Shown here: piece after piece, positions 27,853 through 37,670 of the stretch
Layout: each line of letters begins with the position of its first letter
Position numbering within the stretch: the stretch's first letter is position 1
NCBI GenBank assembly: GCA_019411365.1
Contig: DXQT01000003.1
Span: 62,001-126,000 of the forward strand
DNA from: Roseburia sp.
GTDB taxonomy: Bacteria > Bacillota_A > Clostridia > Lachnospirales > Lachnospiraceae
Direction: 5' to 3'
DNA length: 64,000 nt
Made by a program: the position numbers and the translations under genes
Notes under the pieces: generated by a model
Databases searched by the model: none
The model's input: only the letters and a program-made list of their open reading frames with translations
Told to the model about the DNA's origin: nothing

Positions 27853-29343
27853 ATGGAAGAAAATAAATATCGTTATAATGACATTTCGGAACGATTGCGG
27901 AGAATGAATAGAATATATATGGGAGCCACGATCTTTATGGCGGCACTGATTTTGTTGTATCTGTGGATGAAACAGATGAATCATAACATCAAGACGGTGA
28001 CCGTCTATGGAAATACGGTTCTTTTACTTGCATTTACCGTGGTGAACGCGGTTATTTATTGCAGGAATAAGGCAACAAGCAAGTTAAAAGTGGCGGTAAC
28101 CATGGAGATGGGAATTGAGTATTTGCTGATTGGTATGCAGACAGATGCGCATTTTATTACCTATATACTGATTGTTTCTCTTGCATTACAGATTCCTTAT
28201 TATGATAAAAAGGGATTAAGGAGAACCTCAATTGGACTTGGAATTTTATATATCCTTGTGACTGTTGTACAGTCTGTCAAGGGAATTAATGTGATAGATG
28301 TGGATACCATCTGTGGTATTTGGGGTGTGCTTGGAATTCTCTTTATCATCGCAAAAATCGGTGATATCACGATTATGTTTAATGATGATGCACTTGGCTC
28401 TATCGCAGAAGAACATGAGAAGGAAAAACGGGTACTGGAAGGGGTGCTTGGCATTTCACAATCTATCCAGACAGAATCTGTAAAGAGCGGTGAACTGATC
28501 GAAAAGCTGGTTGGCGTGACAGAATCTGTAACAAACAGCATGCAGGAGATTTCAGCTTCTGCCAATACAACCGCAGGCAGCATTGAAGAACAGAGTACAA
28601 TGACCAATTCCATTCAGGATGCAATTGGTGTAACCGGAGAGAGTTCAAAGCAGATGGTGGATATTGCAATGAATTCCAACGAGAGTATTCAGGAAAATAT
28701 CCGTGTAATGGAAGAATTAAGGACACAGTCAGAACTGATCACGAATACAAACCACGAAGTGACGACCGCAATGACAAAGCTTCAGAACAAAACAAAAGAA
28801 GTGGAAGAGATTGCAGGAATGATCTTAAATATTTCCAGCCAGACGAATCTTCTTGCACTGAATGCATCGATCGAAAGTGCAAGAGCCGGTGAGGCAGGCC
28901 GCGGATTTGCTGTCGTGGCAGAACAGATCAGACAGCTTGCAGAGCAGACAAAGAATTCTACGGAGCAGATCACGAGGATCGTCAATGAGCTGAATGAGAA
29001 TGCCAATGAAGTAGTTTCTTCTGTGGAAGAATCTGTAGAGGCCGTTGAGAGCCAGAATCAGAAGATCGTTGCAGCATCTGAGACATTTGAGATATTGAAC
29101 CGTAATATGACAGATCTGATCGATCATATCGAGGAAGTAAACCGGCAGGTGGATGGACTTTCTGAGTCTAATAATAAGATCGTGGAAAATATATCCCAGT
29201 TGTCTGCTGCAACAGAGGAAGTGACCGCAAGTGCAGAACAGGTACATGGCATGAGTGAACAGAATCTCCAGTTTGCAGAGCAGGTACAGCAGGCAGTAGA
29301 TAAGATGCGTGCAACGGCAGATGATCTGAAAAAGTATTTATAA
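27853..29343 (+). CDS. Methyl-accepting chemotaxis protein with multi-helix membrane domain
   Basis: 496 residues. The N-terminal part has about six hydrophobic segments (roughly 20-190) rather than a periplasmic ligand domain. The cytoplasmic signalling helical hairpin has the conserved tip [39 protein letters not shown]. No HAMP domain is obvious. Possibly an energy or membrane-state receptor. A TATAAT at 27792-27797 lies before it. Its transcript seems to end inside the convergent HAD gene. Confidence 0.92.
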   Translation: MEENKYRYNDISERLRRMNRIYMGATIFMAALILLYLWMKQMNHNIKTVTVYGNTVLLLAFTVVNAVIYCRNKATSKLKVAVTMEMGIEYLLIGMQTDAHFITYILIVSLALQIPYYDKKGLRRTSIGLGILYILVTVVQSVKGINVIDVDTICGIWGVLGILFIIAKIGDITIMFNDDALGSIAEEHEKEKRVLEGVLGISQSIQTESVKSGELIEKLVGVTESVTNSMQEISASANTTAGSIEEQSTMTNSIQDAIGVTGESSKQMVDIAMNSNESIQENIRVMEELRTQSELITNTNHEVTTAMTKLQNKTKEVEEIAGMILNISSQTNLLALNASIESARAGEAGRGFAVVAEQIRQLAEQTKNSTEQITRIVNELNENANEVVSSVEESVEAVESQNQKIVAASETFEILNRNMTDLIDHIEEVNRQVDGLSESNNKIVENISQLSAATEEVTASAEQVHGMSEQNLQFAEQVQQAVDKMRATADDLKKYL

Positions 29344-29366
29344 GAAAAGAGCTGCAGGATGCAGCC

Positions 29367-30161
29367 CTAAAGAAAGGAAAAATGTTCCAGAGCGAAGGCG
29401 ATACCGTCTTCGCTCGCTTTTTTTGTGACAAAGGACACCCGGTCAAAAAGAGAAGCCGGGTATGCATTTCCCATCGCAACACTGTTCGGGAGATAGGAGA
29501 GCATCGGAAGATCATTGTTGCTGTCTCCGAATGCATAGGCATCCTCTTTTGACAGATTGTAATGATCAAGGACAAACTGGATTCCGGTTGCTTTGCTGTA
29601 GCCGTGAGGGACAAATTCCCGGAATGTGCCGCCCCGGTCAATGCAGTTGAAATGTACGTCGCTGATCTTTCGGAAAGCCTGCAGCTGCTCTTTGTCCTGA
29701 AACCAGATAACAAATTTATCACAGGTAAAATCCGGTGACTCCAGATCCGTTGGCATTGTATAACCGCGTTTCACGAAAGCGTCATATTGTGCCACGGCAT
29801 CCGGATGAATGACCGGACGGACCGGATCATAAGCAACCGCAGTGGATGATTCGAAAACAATGTCCACATTGGTGTCTCTTGCTGCTTTTAACAGTTCCAT
29901 TGTAATTTCATGGGACTGTGTGACATGTAAAAGATTCTTTCCGCCGCAGTAAATATCAGTGCCGCATCCGCAGACAAATCCGTCAAAGCCGACTTCCTGA
30001 AAGCGTGGCTCCACGTTCTGGATACATCTTCCGGTATTTAAAAACATCAGGTTTCCGTTTGCTCTGGCTTTTCGTATCGCAGTGATGGCACTCTGTGGTA
30101 TAGAACCGTCGATTTCGGAAGTTAAAGTTCCGTCTATATCAAAAAAAGCTATTTTTTTCAT
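29367..30161 (-). CDS. HAD superfamily Cof-type phosphatase
   Basis: 264 residues; ATG at 30161 follows AAGGAG at 8 bases. HAD motifs: FFDIDGTLTS (nucleophile Asp plus acid/base Asp), a motif II Thr in LNTGR, and motif IV AFGDSNNDLPML. This is the type IIB cap (Cof) group that dephosphorylates sugar phosphates and related metabolites. It is convergent with the chemoreceptor at 27853; its 3' end carries the terminator hairpin for that gene. Confidence 0.9.
   Translation of the reverse strand: MKKIAFFDIDGTLTSEIDGSIPQSAITAIRKARANGNLMFLNTGRCIQNVEPRFQEVGFDGFVCGCGTDIYCGGKNLLHVTQSHEITMELLKAARDTNVDIVFESSTAVAYDPVRPVIHPDAVAQYDAFVKRGYTMPTDLESPDFTCDKFVIWFQDKEQLQAFRKISDVHFNCIDRGGTFREFVPHGYSKATGIQFVLDHYNLSKEDAYAFGDSNNDLPMLSYLPNSVAMGNAYPASLFDRVSFVTKKASEDGIAFALEHFSFL
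29391..29424 (+). terminator. Terminator for the chemoreceptor, inside the HAD gene
   Basis: agcgaag (29391-29397) pairs with cttcgct (29408-29414), followed by cgcttttttt. It lies within the 3' coding part of the opposite-strand HAD gene. Confidence 0.7.
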
Positions 30162-30324
30162 TTGGGATTCTCCTTTTCCATCGTATTTCAAACGATTGCA
30201 TTGTATAGTATTTCTTGGAAATAGTCAAAGAAAATATGAAAAATCAGTAAATTCGGATACCATAAGCATGAAAAATATGGTAAAATATGTATAACTTTGA
30301 TGAACACGGAGGTTTCGGATAATT

Positions 30325-30609
30325 ATGGAGCAGGATAACAGTAAAGTGGCCTGGGGGAAAGCCTTAAAACCGATATTTGCATTGTTGCTTGTCATTGTTT
30401 TATGGCAGGTGCTTGTATTGGAAATGTTAAAGAATGGAATCATCAGCACGTTGATTGCAGTTGTGCTGGTAAGTGCGGTCAGTGTTGTGATTTTTGGGAT
30501 CGTATTCTGGGTTGTGAAATCACTGCTGAACCAGTTTCTTACAATAGCCCAGGGAAAAACAGAAGATGAACAGAGCAGACGAAGATCGGAGAAAAAGCGA
30601 AAAAGCTGA
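30325..30609 (+). CDS. N-terminal membrane part of a split chemoreceptor
   Basis: 94 residues with two hydrophobic segments (about 15-35 and 40-65). It ends in a basic tail read out of frame ([13 protein letters not shown]). The next reading frame continues the expected helix ([17 protein letters not shown]) right up to its own ATG. The two genes therefore appear to have been one chemoreceptor, separated by a five-base near-duplication, cagag|cagac (30571-30580). Stop and next start overlap as TGATG, so the second part could be made by translational coupling. Start after CACGGAGG. Confidence 0.75.
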   Translation: MEQDNSKVAWGKALKPIFALLLVIVLWQVLVLEMLKNGIISTLIAVVLVSAVSVVIFGIVFWVVKSLLNQFLTIAQGKTEDEQSRRRSEKKRKS

Positions 30610-31628
30610 TGGAGCGTGAGGACGACATCGGATTGATGATGCGTTCCGTACATGATTCCATCAGTTCATTTGCAACTGTGATTTCCGGTATCAAAACAGC
30701 AACAGAAGAATTAAAATCTGTATCCGATGATTTTAATAATATCTTTCATGATATGGAAGATTCCTTGAAGATCACACAGGATTCAACGCATACGATCGCA
30801 GATAACACTGTGACGCAGGCAGCACAGACGGCAGATATGAAAGAGAAGATCGATGCGATCGGCGATCTGATCGCTATGATTTCCGAGAATGTCGATGCCT
30901 TGAATGCAAGTGCAGATAAGATGCAGGAATGTAATGAGTCTGCTGAAAATATTATGGGAGAACTGATCGACATCAGTAAGAAGAATGGGGAAGCGATTGA
31001 GAATGTAAGAGAGCAGTCTAAGCTTACCAATGATTCTGCCCAGCAGATCCAGACAGTTACCGATATTATTGCGGATATTTCAAATCAGACGAATCTGCTT
31101 GCATTAAATGCAAGTATTGAGGCAGCCAGAGCCGGAGAACACGGAAGAGGGTTTGCGGTGGTTGCAGAGCAGATCCGTACTTTGGCAGATCAGTCCAGAG
31201 AATCTACGGAGCGTATTAACCAGCTTGTAGCAGACCTTATGGATAAGGCAAATGTGAGCGTGGAGATCACTGAGAAGGTATCCGAGGCAGTCAGCCTCCA
31301 GAATGAGAAGATCGATCAGACAAAGGAGATCTTTACAATATTGAACGGTGAGATCGGTCAGGTCGGAAGTGCGATCGAAGGCATCAGCTCTGAGGTGGAA
31401 GAATTAAAGAATCACAGTGATAACATTGAGACGGAGACGGTTTCCCTGAAAGAATTTGCAGCTCAGAATGCGGAGAGTGCACAGATCACGATCGAGCATA
31501 TGAATGAGTTAGACAGCACAGTCAGCAAGTGCAATGCAGCTACAGAACGTGTGGTTGGAGTATCTGATAAGCTGATCGGTTATGTGCATGAGACAGAGGA
31601 CAGAAAGAAAATATTACCAATCAAATAA
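30609..31628 (+). CDS. Methyl-accepting chemotaxis signalling domain (C-terminal part of split receptor)
   Basis: 339 residues, all cytoplasmic-type helices. Signalling tip [39 protein letters not shown] is intact. It lacks membrane segments, which lie in the preceding reading frame and were probably fused before a frameshift. As it stands it could be a soluble receptor fragment, or a frameshift may restore the full protein. The coding pattern after the frame change is clean, suggesting a recent event or a sequencing error. Confidence 0.85.
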   Translation: MEREDDIGLMMRSVHDSISSFATVISGIKTATEELKSVSDDFNNIFHDMEDSLKITQDSTHTIADNTVTQAAQTADMKEKIDAIGDLIAMISENVDALNASADKMQECNESAENIMGELIDISKKNGEAIENVREQSKLTNDSAQQIQTVTDIIADISNQTNLLALNASIEAARAGEHGRGFAVVAEQIRTLADQSRESTERINQLVADLMDKANVSVEITEKVSEAVSLQNEKIDQTKEIFTILNGEIGQVGSAIEGISSEVEELKNHSDNIETETVSLKEFAAQNAESAQITIEHMNELDSTVSKCNAATERVVGVSDKLIGYVHETEDRKKILPIK

Positions 31629-31647
31629 TGCATAAAATGAATATTGC

Positions 31648-31661
31648 GTTGTAAATACAAC
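31648..31661. promoter_or_regulatory. Candidate operator near hcp
   Basis: GTTGTA-AA-TACAAC, perfect six-base arms. A possible site for a redox or nitrosative-stress regulator of hcp, but it lies before a terminator hairpin, so the link is uncertain. Confidence 0.3.
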
Positions 31662-31710
31662 AGAAAAATAACGATGTTTTTATTACAATCTGTACATACC
31701 TCGTAACAAG

Positions 31711-31750
31711 CGCTGGTGTGCAGGGGTAGCCCCCTGTATATCAGCGTTTT
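31711..31750 (+). terminator. Terminator between split chemoreceptor and hcp
   Basis: cgctggtgtgcagggg and cccctgtatatcagcg pair across a short tag loop, followed by tttt. G+C-rich upper stem. Confidence 0.8.
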
Positions 31751-31786
31751 ACATTACAACATTTCATAAAAAGGAGATTACACAAT

Positions 31787-33379
31787 ATGGAACAGAAAAT
31801 GTTTTGTTTTCAGTGTGAACAGACTGCGGGATGCAGTGGATGTACAGGAAATGCAGGTGTGTGTGGCAAATCTGCAAATACAGCAAAATTACAGGATGAA
31901 CTGACCGGAGCATTGATCGGTCTTGCAAAATCCTGTGGAAATAATCCCAAAACAGAAAATACCGACCGTATTATCATCGAAGGTTTATTTACAACGATCA
32001 CGAATGTGAATTTCAATGATGAGACTTTAAAAGAGATGATCGCAAAAGTCAAAGCAGAGAAAAATAAAATTGTACCGGATTGCAGTGCCTGTCAGAATCC
32101 ATGTGGCAACACAGACGATTATGACATGAACAATCTGTGGAATGACAATGAGGATATCCGCTCTTTAAAATCACTGATTTTATTTGGAATCCGTGGTATG
32201 GCAGCTTACGCTTACCATGCGATGGTGTTGGGCTACACTTCGGACGAAGTGAACAGCTTCTTTTACCGCGCATTATCCGTGATCGGTTATGACATGGATA
32301 TGGATCTTCTGCTTCCGGTCGTACTCGAAGTGGGAGAGAAAAATCTGATCTGTATGGAACTTTTAGATAAGGCAAACACGGAGACATTTGGGACACCGAC
32401 ACCAACCACAGTTCCATTGTCCGTAGAAAAAGGCCCATTTATTGTGATCACTGGACATGATCTTTATGACCTGAAACTGTTATTAGAGCAGACAAAGGAT
32501 AAAGGAATCAATATTTACACCCACGGAGAGATGCTCCCGGCACATGCTTATCCGGAATTGAAGAAATATCCGCATTTAAAAGGAAATTTTGGAACTGCAT
32601 GGCAGAACCAGCAGAAGGAATTTGATCATCTTCCGGCACCAATCCTTTATACAACAAACTGTCTGATGCCGGTAAAACCAAGCTATGCAGACCGTGTATT
32701 TACGACAGAGGTGGTTTCTTATCCTGAGATGGTTCACATAGGGGAAGAAAAAGACTTTACCCCGGTCATTGAGAAAGCATTAGAACTTGGCGGCTATGAA
32801 GCTGACCGTGAGATGACAGGGATCAATGGCGGTAAGACGGTCATGACCGGTTTTGGACATGGAACCGTGTTAGGAGTTGCAAATCAGGTGATCGATGCTG
32901 TGAAATCCGGAGCAATCAGCCACTTTTTCTTAGTGGGTGGCTGTGATGGAGCAAGAGTTGGAAGAAACTACTATACGGAATTTGTAAAACAGACACCAAA
33001 GGATTCTGTCATTCTCACGCTTGCCTGTGGAAAATACCGTTTTAATGACCTTGATCTTGGAACCATCGGCGGACTTCCAAGAATTATGGATATGGGACAG
33101 TGTAACGATGCTTATAGTGCAATCAAGGTTGCAATTGCGCTCGCAGAAGCGTTTGACTGCAACGTGAACGAACTTCCACTTTCCATGGTATTGTCCTGGT
33201 ATGAGCAGAAAGCAGTCTGCATTTTACTGACGTTGTTACACCTTGGTATTAAAAATATTTATCTTGGACCAACTCTGCCGGCGTTTCTTTCACCGAATAT
33301 TTTGAATTATCTGGTAGAAAATTATCAGATTTCTCCGATCAGCACCCCGGAGGAAGATCTGAAAAAAATACTTGGCTGA
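31787..33379 (+). CDS. hcp: Hydroxylamine reductase / hybrid cluster protein
   Basis: 530 residues. N-terminal cysteine cluster CFQCEQTAGCSGCTGNAGVC (Cys7, 10, 19, 26, with an extra Cys16) binds a proximal Fe-S cluster. Downstream blocks for the hybrid Fe-S-O cluster include ITGHDLYDL, TTNCLMP, GGCDGAR and LACGKYRFN. Hcp reduces hydroxylamine or nitric oxide and gives protection against nitrosative stress in anaerobes. AAGGAG precedes the ATG. No hcr reductase gene is adjacent. Confidence 0.96.
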   Translation: MEQKMFCFQCEQTAGCSGCTGNAGVCGKSANTAKLQDELTGALIGLAKSCGNNPKTENTDRIIIEGLFTTITNVNFNDETLKEMIAKVKAEKNKIVPDCSACQNPCGNTDDYDMNNLWNDNEDIRSLKSLILFGIRGMAAYAYHAMVLGYTSDEVNSFFYRALSVIGYDMDMDLLLPVVLEVGEKNLICMELLDKANTETFGTPTPTTVPLSVEKGPFIVITGHDLYDLKLLLEQTKDKGINIYTHGEMLPAHAYPELKKYPHLKGNFGTAWQNQQKEFDHLPAPILYTTNCLMPVKPSYADRVFTTEVVSYPEMVHIGEEKDFTPVIEKALELGGYEADREMTGINGGKTVMTGFGHGTVLGVANQVIDAVKSGAISHFFLVGGCDGARVGRNYYTEFVKQTPKDSVILTLACGKYRFNDLDLGTIGGLPRIMDMGQCNDAYSAIKVAIALAEAFDCNVNELPLSMVLSWYEQKAVCILLTLLHLGIKNIYLGPTLPAFLSPNILNYLVENYQISPISTPEEDLKKILG

Positions 33380-33393
33380 TTGAAGTCTGCCAT

Positions 33394-33422
33394 TTGTATT
33401 CGAACATAGAGTGTGCTAGAAT
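33394..33422 (+). promoter_or_regulatory. Promoter for tandem MATE genes
   Basis: TTGTAT (33394-33399), 17-base spacer, TAGAAT (33417-33422), leaving a leader of about 110 bases to the MATE start. Confidence 0.6.
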
Positions 33423-33537
33423 AAGGTTGTTGCACTGTGAAAAGTGTGTCAGTCTTATTCTGCGTGTGTCTGATGGCAGATTTTGCACAAAAGAGATAAG
33501 GCGGAAGTTTTATTTGACAGTACAAGAGGAGATTTTT

Positions 33538-34902
33538 ATGGAAAAAGAGACAGAAAAACAGAATCTTGGGAGTGGCAGCATTCCCGGTTTAATGATAAAA
33601 CTGGCGGTGCCTACAATTATCGCACAGCTTGTAAACCTTCTATATAATTTGGTTGACCGTATTTATATCGGACATATCCGCGAGGTGGGGGATATTGCAC
33701 TGACCGGACTCGGGTTATGTTTTCCGGTACTTATGATGGTTACGGCATTTGCAATGCTCATCGGTTCCGGTGGCGCACCGAGAGCCGCAATTTATATGGG
33801 AAAAGGGGACAATGAGACAGCGGAGCGTATTCTTGGAAACAGTGTGACAAGCCTGATCGTAATCTCGGTTGTGCTGACCATCTTTCTGGAAGCAGTCGCG
33901 GAGCCGATTCTGTGGATGTTTGGCGCGAGTGAGAAAACCTTGCCATTTGCATTGGGATATATGCGGATCTATGTGGCGGGGAGTATTTTTGTCATGATGA
34001 CGCTGGGATTGAATATGTTTATCACAACACAGGGATTTGCAAAGATCAGTATGAAGACAGTTCTGATCGGAGCAATTTGCAATATCATTCTTGATCCTTT
34101 ATTTATTTTTGCATTTCATATGGGCGTAAAGGGCGCGGCCGTTGCAACGATTCTCTCACAGGCAGTTTCCGCCGTGTGGGTGTTTTCTTTTTTGAATGGA
34201 AAACAGACAAAACTTCGTATCCGAAAAGAATATTTAAAAGTACAGCCGCAGATCATTCTTCCGGTCATGGGACTTGGTCTGGCATCATTTGTCATGAATA
34301 TTACGGAGAGCCTTATAAACATTGCATTTAATGCGTCCCTGTCGAAATACGGCGGAGATGTGGCAGTGGGAGCGATGACGATCCTTGCAAGTATTATGCA
34401 GTTACAGTTCATGCCGGTGCAGGGGCTTGGACAGGGCGCACAACCGCTTATCAGCTATAACTATGGCGCGGCAAAGGTTGACCGTGTGAAAAAGACGATT
34501 CGCATTTTGATCGTGGTAAGTCTCATTTACACGATGGCATTCTGGCTGTTTGTAGAGTGTTTCCCGGGGGTTTTTGTACAGCTGTTCAACAGCAGTTCCC
34601 CGGAATTGTATGAGATGACGACGTGGGCTGCCCGGATTTATATGGGCATGACCGGTATCTTTGGAATCCAGATGGCAATCCAGCAGACGTTTATGTCGCT
34701 TGGACAGGCAAAACTTTCCTTATTCATTGCATGTTTAAGAAAAATCATCTTGTTGCTCCCACTGATCTATCTGATGCCGATGTTCATTGAGAACAAAGTG
34801 TTTGCAGTGTTTTTAGCAGAGCCTGTTTCGGACTTTATTTCGGTTGCAGTGGCTTCCACACTGTTTTTATGTAATATAAAAAAGATTCTGGCAAAGGCGT
34901 AA
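33538..34902 (+). CDS. MATE family exporter
   Basis: 454 residues, about twelve helices. ATG at 33538 preceded by AGAGGAG; upstream in-frame codons give a hydrophilic extension without a ribosome binding site. Typical blocks: NLLYNLVDRIYIGHI, FMPVQGLGQGAQPLISYNYGA. The four bases between its stop and the next MATE gene indicate co-transcription. Substrate unknown. Confidence 0.92.
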   Translation: MEKETEKQNLGSGSIPGLMIKLAVPTIIAQLVNLLYNLVDRIYIGHIREVGDIALTGLGLCFPVLMMVTAFAMLIGSGGAPRAAIYMGKGDNETAERILGNSVTSLIVISVVLTIFLEAVAEPILWMFGASEKTLPFALGYMRIYVAGSIFVMMTLGLNMFITTQGFAKISMKTVLIGAICNIILDPLFIFAFHMGVKGAAVATILSQAVSAVWVFSFLNGKQTKLRIRKEYLKVQPQIILPVMGLGLASFVMNITESLINIAFNASLSKYGGDVAVGAMTILASIMQLQFMPVQGLGQGAQPLISYNYGAAKVDRVKKTIRILIVVSLIYTMAFWLFVECFPGVFVQLFNSSSPELYEMTTWAARIYMGMTGIFGIQMAIQQTFMSLGQAKLSLFIACLRKIILLLPLIYLMPMFIENKVFAVFLAEPVSDFISVAVASTLFLCNIKKILAKA

Positions 34903-34906
34903 GAAT

Positions 34907-36253
34907 ATGACAAAAGATCTGACACAGGGGAAAATTACTCCATTACTTGTAAAATTTACGATACCACTTTTATTTGGAAACATTTTTCAGTTGATGTATA
35001 ACTCAGTGGACAGCATTATCGTCGGTCAGCTTGTGGGAAAAGAGGCATTGGCGGCGGTCGGCACAAGCAATCCATTAATGACACTTGCAATTTTGTTTGT
35101 GAACGGTATGTGTATCGGGGCTTCTATTTTGATGGGAACCCAGTACGGCGCAAAGAAAATGGATGTTTTAAAGCGGCAGATCAGCACGACGATGATCGCA
35201 GGAATTGTGTTCTCCATTACGGTCACGTTGTTTTGCATTCTTTTTGCCAGACCGTTATTATTACTGATTCGGGTGCAGGAGGAAGTGCTTCCGCTTGCAG
35301 TTCCTTATCTGAGAATCGTGTTTTTGGGATTTATTTTTACATTTATCTATAATTTTTTTGCATGCACATTGCGGGCGCTGGGAGACAGCACGACACCGCT
35401 CTATTTTCTTGTGGCAAGCTCGGTGCTCAATATCATCGGGGATTTGTTTTTCGTGGCAGTGCTCAGATGGGGCAGCATGGGCTGTGCGGTCGCAACGGTC
35501 GTCAGCGAGGCGGTGTGTTGTATGCTTTGCATCATTTACATTAAGAGAAAGGTGCCGGAGTTAAATCTTGGAAAAGCATGGTTTGTATTCGATGGAACGC
35601 TGCTGAAACAGACGATCCTCTATGGATGGACGAGTGCGATGCAGCAGGGAACCGTGCAGCTTGGAAAAATCGGCGTGCAGGCAATTGCCAACACAATGGG
35701 AGTTTCCGTGATGGCGGCGTATACGATCGTGAACCGCATTGATGATTTTGCGTGCCTTCCGGAACAGAATATTGCGCACTCTATGACGTCTTTTATGGCG
35801 CAGAACAGCGGAGCAGGAAAAAAAGACCGTGTGCGAAAGGGATTCTGGGGCGGTATGAAGATCGAAATGGTTTATGGAATGGTCATTTTTCTGGTGTGCT
35901 TCTTTTTTGCAGAGCCGGTTGTGCGTTTGTTCGTCAGTGACACAGATGTTATAAAAGAGGGCGTCACTTATCTGAAACTGATCTCATTTATGTATCTGCT
36001 CCCGGCAGTTACGAATGGCATACAGGGATATTTCCGGGGAATCGGAGATCTGAAGATCACTTTGATCAGTAGTATGGTGAATATGGGAGTGCGTGTGCTC
36101 GCAGCATTTGTTTTTGTGTTTGGCTTTGCAATGAAGGTAGAGACATTCCCGTTTGCGTGTCTGGCAGGATGGATTGCCATGCTGATTACGGAAGTGCCTC
36201 TTTTAGTGCGCAGTTATGGGTGTCTGAAGCGCGGAGAGAATGCTGTGATCTAA
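34907..36253 (+). CDS. MATE family exporter (second of tandem pair)
   Basis: 448 residues, about twelve helices. LMYNSVDSIIVGQLVGKEAL and FMAQNSGAGKKDRVRKG are the two repeat-equivalent blocks. It is more similar by eye to the MATE at 22178 than to its immediate neighbour, so the pair may not be a recent duplication. Confidence 0.92.
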   Translation: MTKDLTQGKITPLLVKFTIPLLFGNIFQLMYNSVDSIIVGQLVGKEALAAVGTSNPLMTLAILFVNGMCIGASILMGTQYGAKKMDVLKRQISTTMIAGIVFSITVTLFCILFARPLLLLIRVQEEVLPLAVPYLRIVFLGFIFTFIYNFFACTLRALGDSTTPLYFLVASSVLNIIGDLFFVAVLRWGSMGCAVATVVSEAVCCMLCIIYIKRKVPELNLGKAWFVFDGTLLKQTILYGWTSAMQQGTVQLGKIGVQAIANTMGVSVMAAYTIVNRIDDFACLPEQNIAHSMTSFMAQNSGAGKKDRVRKGFWGGMKIEMVYGMVIFLVCFFFAEPVVRLFVSDTDVIKEGVTYLKLISFMYLLPAVTNGIQGYFRGIGDLKITLISSMVNMGVRVLAAFVFVFGFAMKVETFPFACLAGWIAMLITEVPLLVRSYGCLKRGENAVI

Positions 36254-36293
36254 GACGGATATACAGGATATTGGACATGAATGACAGGGAAAA

Positions 36294-37400
36294 ATGATGG
36301 AAGAGAACAGGGCAGAACAATTGTTTTTTTTATGGGAAAAAATTTCAGAAGGAGAAATCCGTCTGCTTCGGGTATTCGGAGAACAGCCGGTCGTGACAGT
36401 GCCGGGATTTATCGATGGAAGATGCGTGCGGGAACTGGGCGATTATTGCTTTTCAAGAAGAAAGCTTCCGGAGAATGAGATCCGGTATTCAAGGTACTGC
36501 GGAGGTATGTGGGAGAGCGGTCTGTCTGTGTTGAAAGACAAAGAGAAAAAGGATCGTATTTCCTCAGAACAGGAAGAAAATATTATTTCTTTGGAAACAA
36601 TAGAACGGGATGGAAAACTGCACGAATTATCGGAAAAATATATCAAAGAGGTACAACTTCCGGCAGACATTGTGAAAATAGGAAGCTGTGCGTTTTATAA
36701 CTGTACGAAAATGGAAAGGATCAGTGTTTATCCAAAACTTGTGGAAGTGGGAAGCGATGCGTTTATGAATTGCCTGAATCTGCGAAGCTTACGGATGTGT
36801 GCAGGGGTAGAGGAGCCGACCGGACTAAAACAGCTTCTCGCGCAGATCAAATGGCAGGTGGAAGTATCGTTTGAACAGGAGGACGGAGAGAGAGAGGCAG
36901 TTCTTATGTATCCGGAATATTATGAGAGTTATGATGAGATCGGACCGGCGCATATTTTTGAACTGAATCTTACCGGAGAGGGTTTCCGTGCAAGACAGTG
37001 CTTTAAGGAGGGTGTCATTTTACTGAATGCCTATGATGAGATTTTCCCACAGGCGTGTGTGGAGGAGTCCGCAGAGGTGCTCATTCCGATGGCTTGGAAC
37101 CGCTTATATGCTGCATGTGGGCTGTCACCGGAGGCAAGGGCAGATTATGAGGAATATGTGAGGGAACAGTCCGGAAAGGTTTTAACCATTCTTTTAAAGA
37201 AAAGAGAGTTAAAACCGTTACATTTCTTCTTTGAGAAAGGATACGGCAGGAAAGAACAGATAGAGGATGCCGTTGCAATCGCATCGCATGAGGAATGGAT
37301 GGAGGGTGTGGCAAGCCTCATCGCATGGAAGCGGCAGTTATTTGCAGAACCAGAGAAAACGGCGGATGTGAAGAGCCGATATTCATTTCAGGATTTTTAA
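36294..37400 (+). CDS. BspA-type leucine-rich-repeat protein
   Basis: 368 residues without a signal peptide, so probably cytoplasmic. Residues about 113-165 hold BspA-like LRR_5 units (VKIGSCAFYNCTKMERI, VEVGSDAFMNCLNLRSL). The C-terminal half is unassigned and rich in charged helices. Two adjacent ATG codons; the ribosome binding site is weak. It precedes the DUF2201 and MoxR genes in the same direction and, apart from the palindromic element copy 3 now in between, would form one operon with them. A shared role is inferred. Confidence 0.75.
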   Translation: MMEENRAEQLFFLWEKISEGEIRLLRVFGEQPVVTVPGFIDGRCVRELGDYCFSRRKLPENEIRYSRYCGGMWESGLSVLKDKEKKDRISSEQEENIISLETIERDGKLHELSEKYIKEVQLPADIVKIGSCAFYNCTKMERISVYPKLVEVGSDAFMNCLNLRSLRMCAGVEEPTGLKQLLAQIKWQVEVSFEQEDGEREAVLMYPEYYESYDEIGPAHIFELNLTGEGFRARQCFKEGVILLNAYDEIFPQACVEESAEVLIPMAWNRLYAACGLSPEARADYEEYVREQSGKVLTILLKKRELKPLHFFFEKGYGRKEQIEDAVAIASHEEWMEGVASLIAWKRQLFAEPEKTADVKSRYSFQDF

Positions 37401-37405
37401 GATAT

Positions 37406-37644
37406 AATTGCAAAACTCATACAAATGTAAATTGAATTGTGAAAAATTAACAAAAGACATGAAAGACACTGGGGAGCCGCCGGTCCTTAGAAGTCAGATT
37501 CTGTATTTCATTCTGATTTATCAGAAATGAAATGCAGGATCTGACTTCTTAGTACCGCTGCGAGTGACACGTAGCGAGAGCGTGTCTTGAATGTTTTTGT
37601 TAATTTTGAACAATTCGAAAAAGATTACGAGGAGTTTTGAAATT
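37406..37644 (+). repeat. Dispersed palindromic element, copy 3
   Basis: 239 bp and the clearest copy. Outer arms aattgcaaaactc (37406-37418) and gagttttgaaatt (37632-37644). Next arms aattgtgaaaaattaacaaa with tttgttaattttgaacaatt, then gacatgaaagacac with gtgtcttgaatgt. Conserved core ggagccgccggtccttagaa, ttcttagtaccgctgcgag and gacacgtagcgagagcgtg. The apical hairpin has a long stem (aagtcagattctgtatttcat / atgaaatgcaggatctgactt) with a ctgatttatcag tip. It separates the LRR gene from the DUF2201 gene. Confidence 0.88.
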
Positions 37645-37670
37645 ATTAATTTAACAATAAAGGAGCTGAC

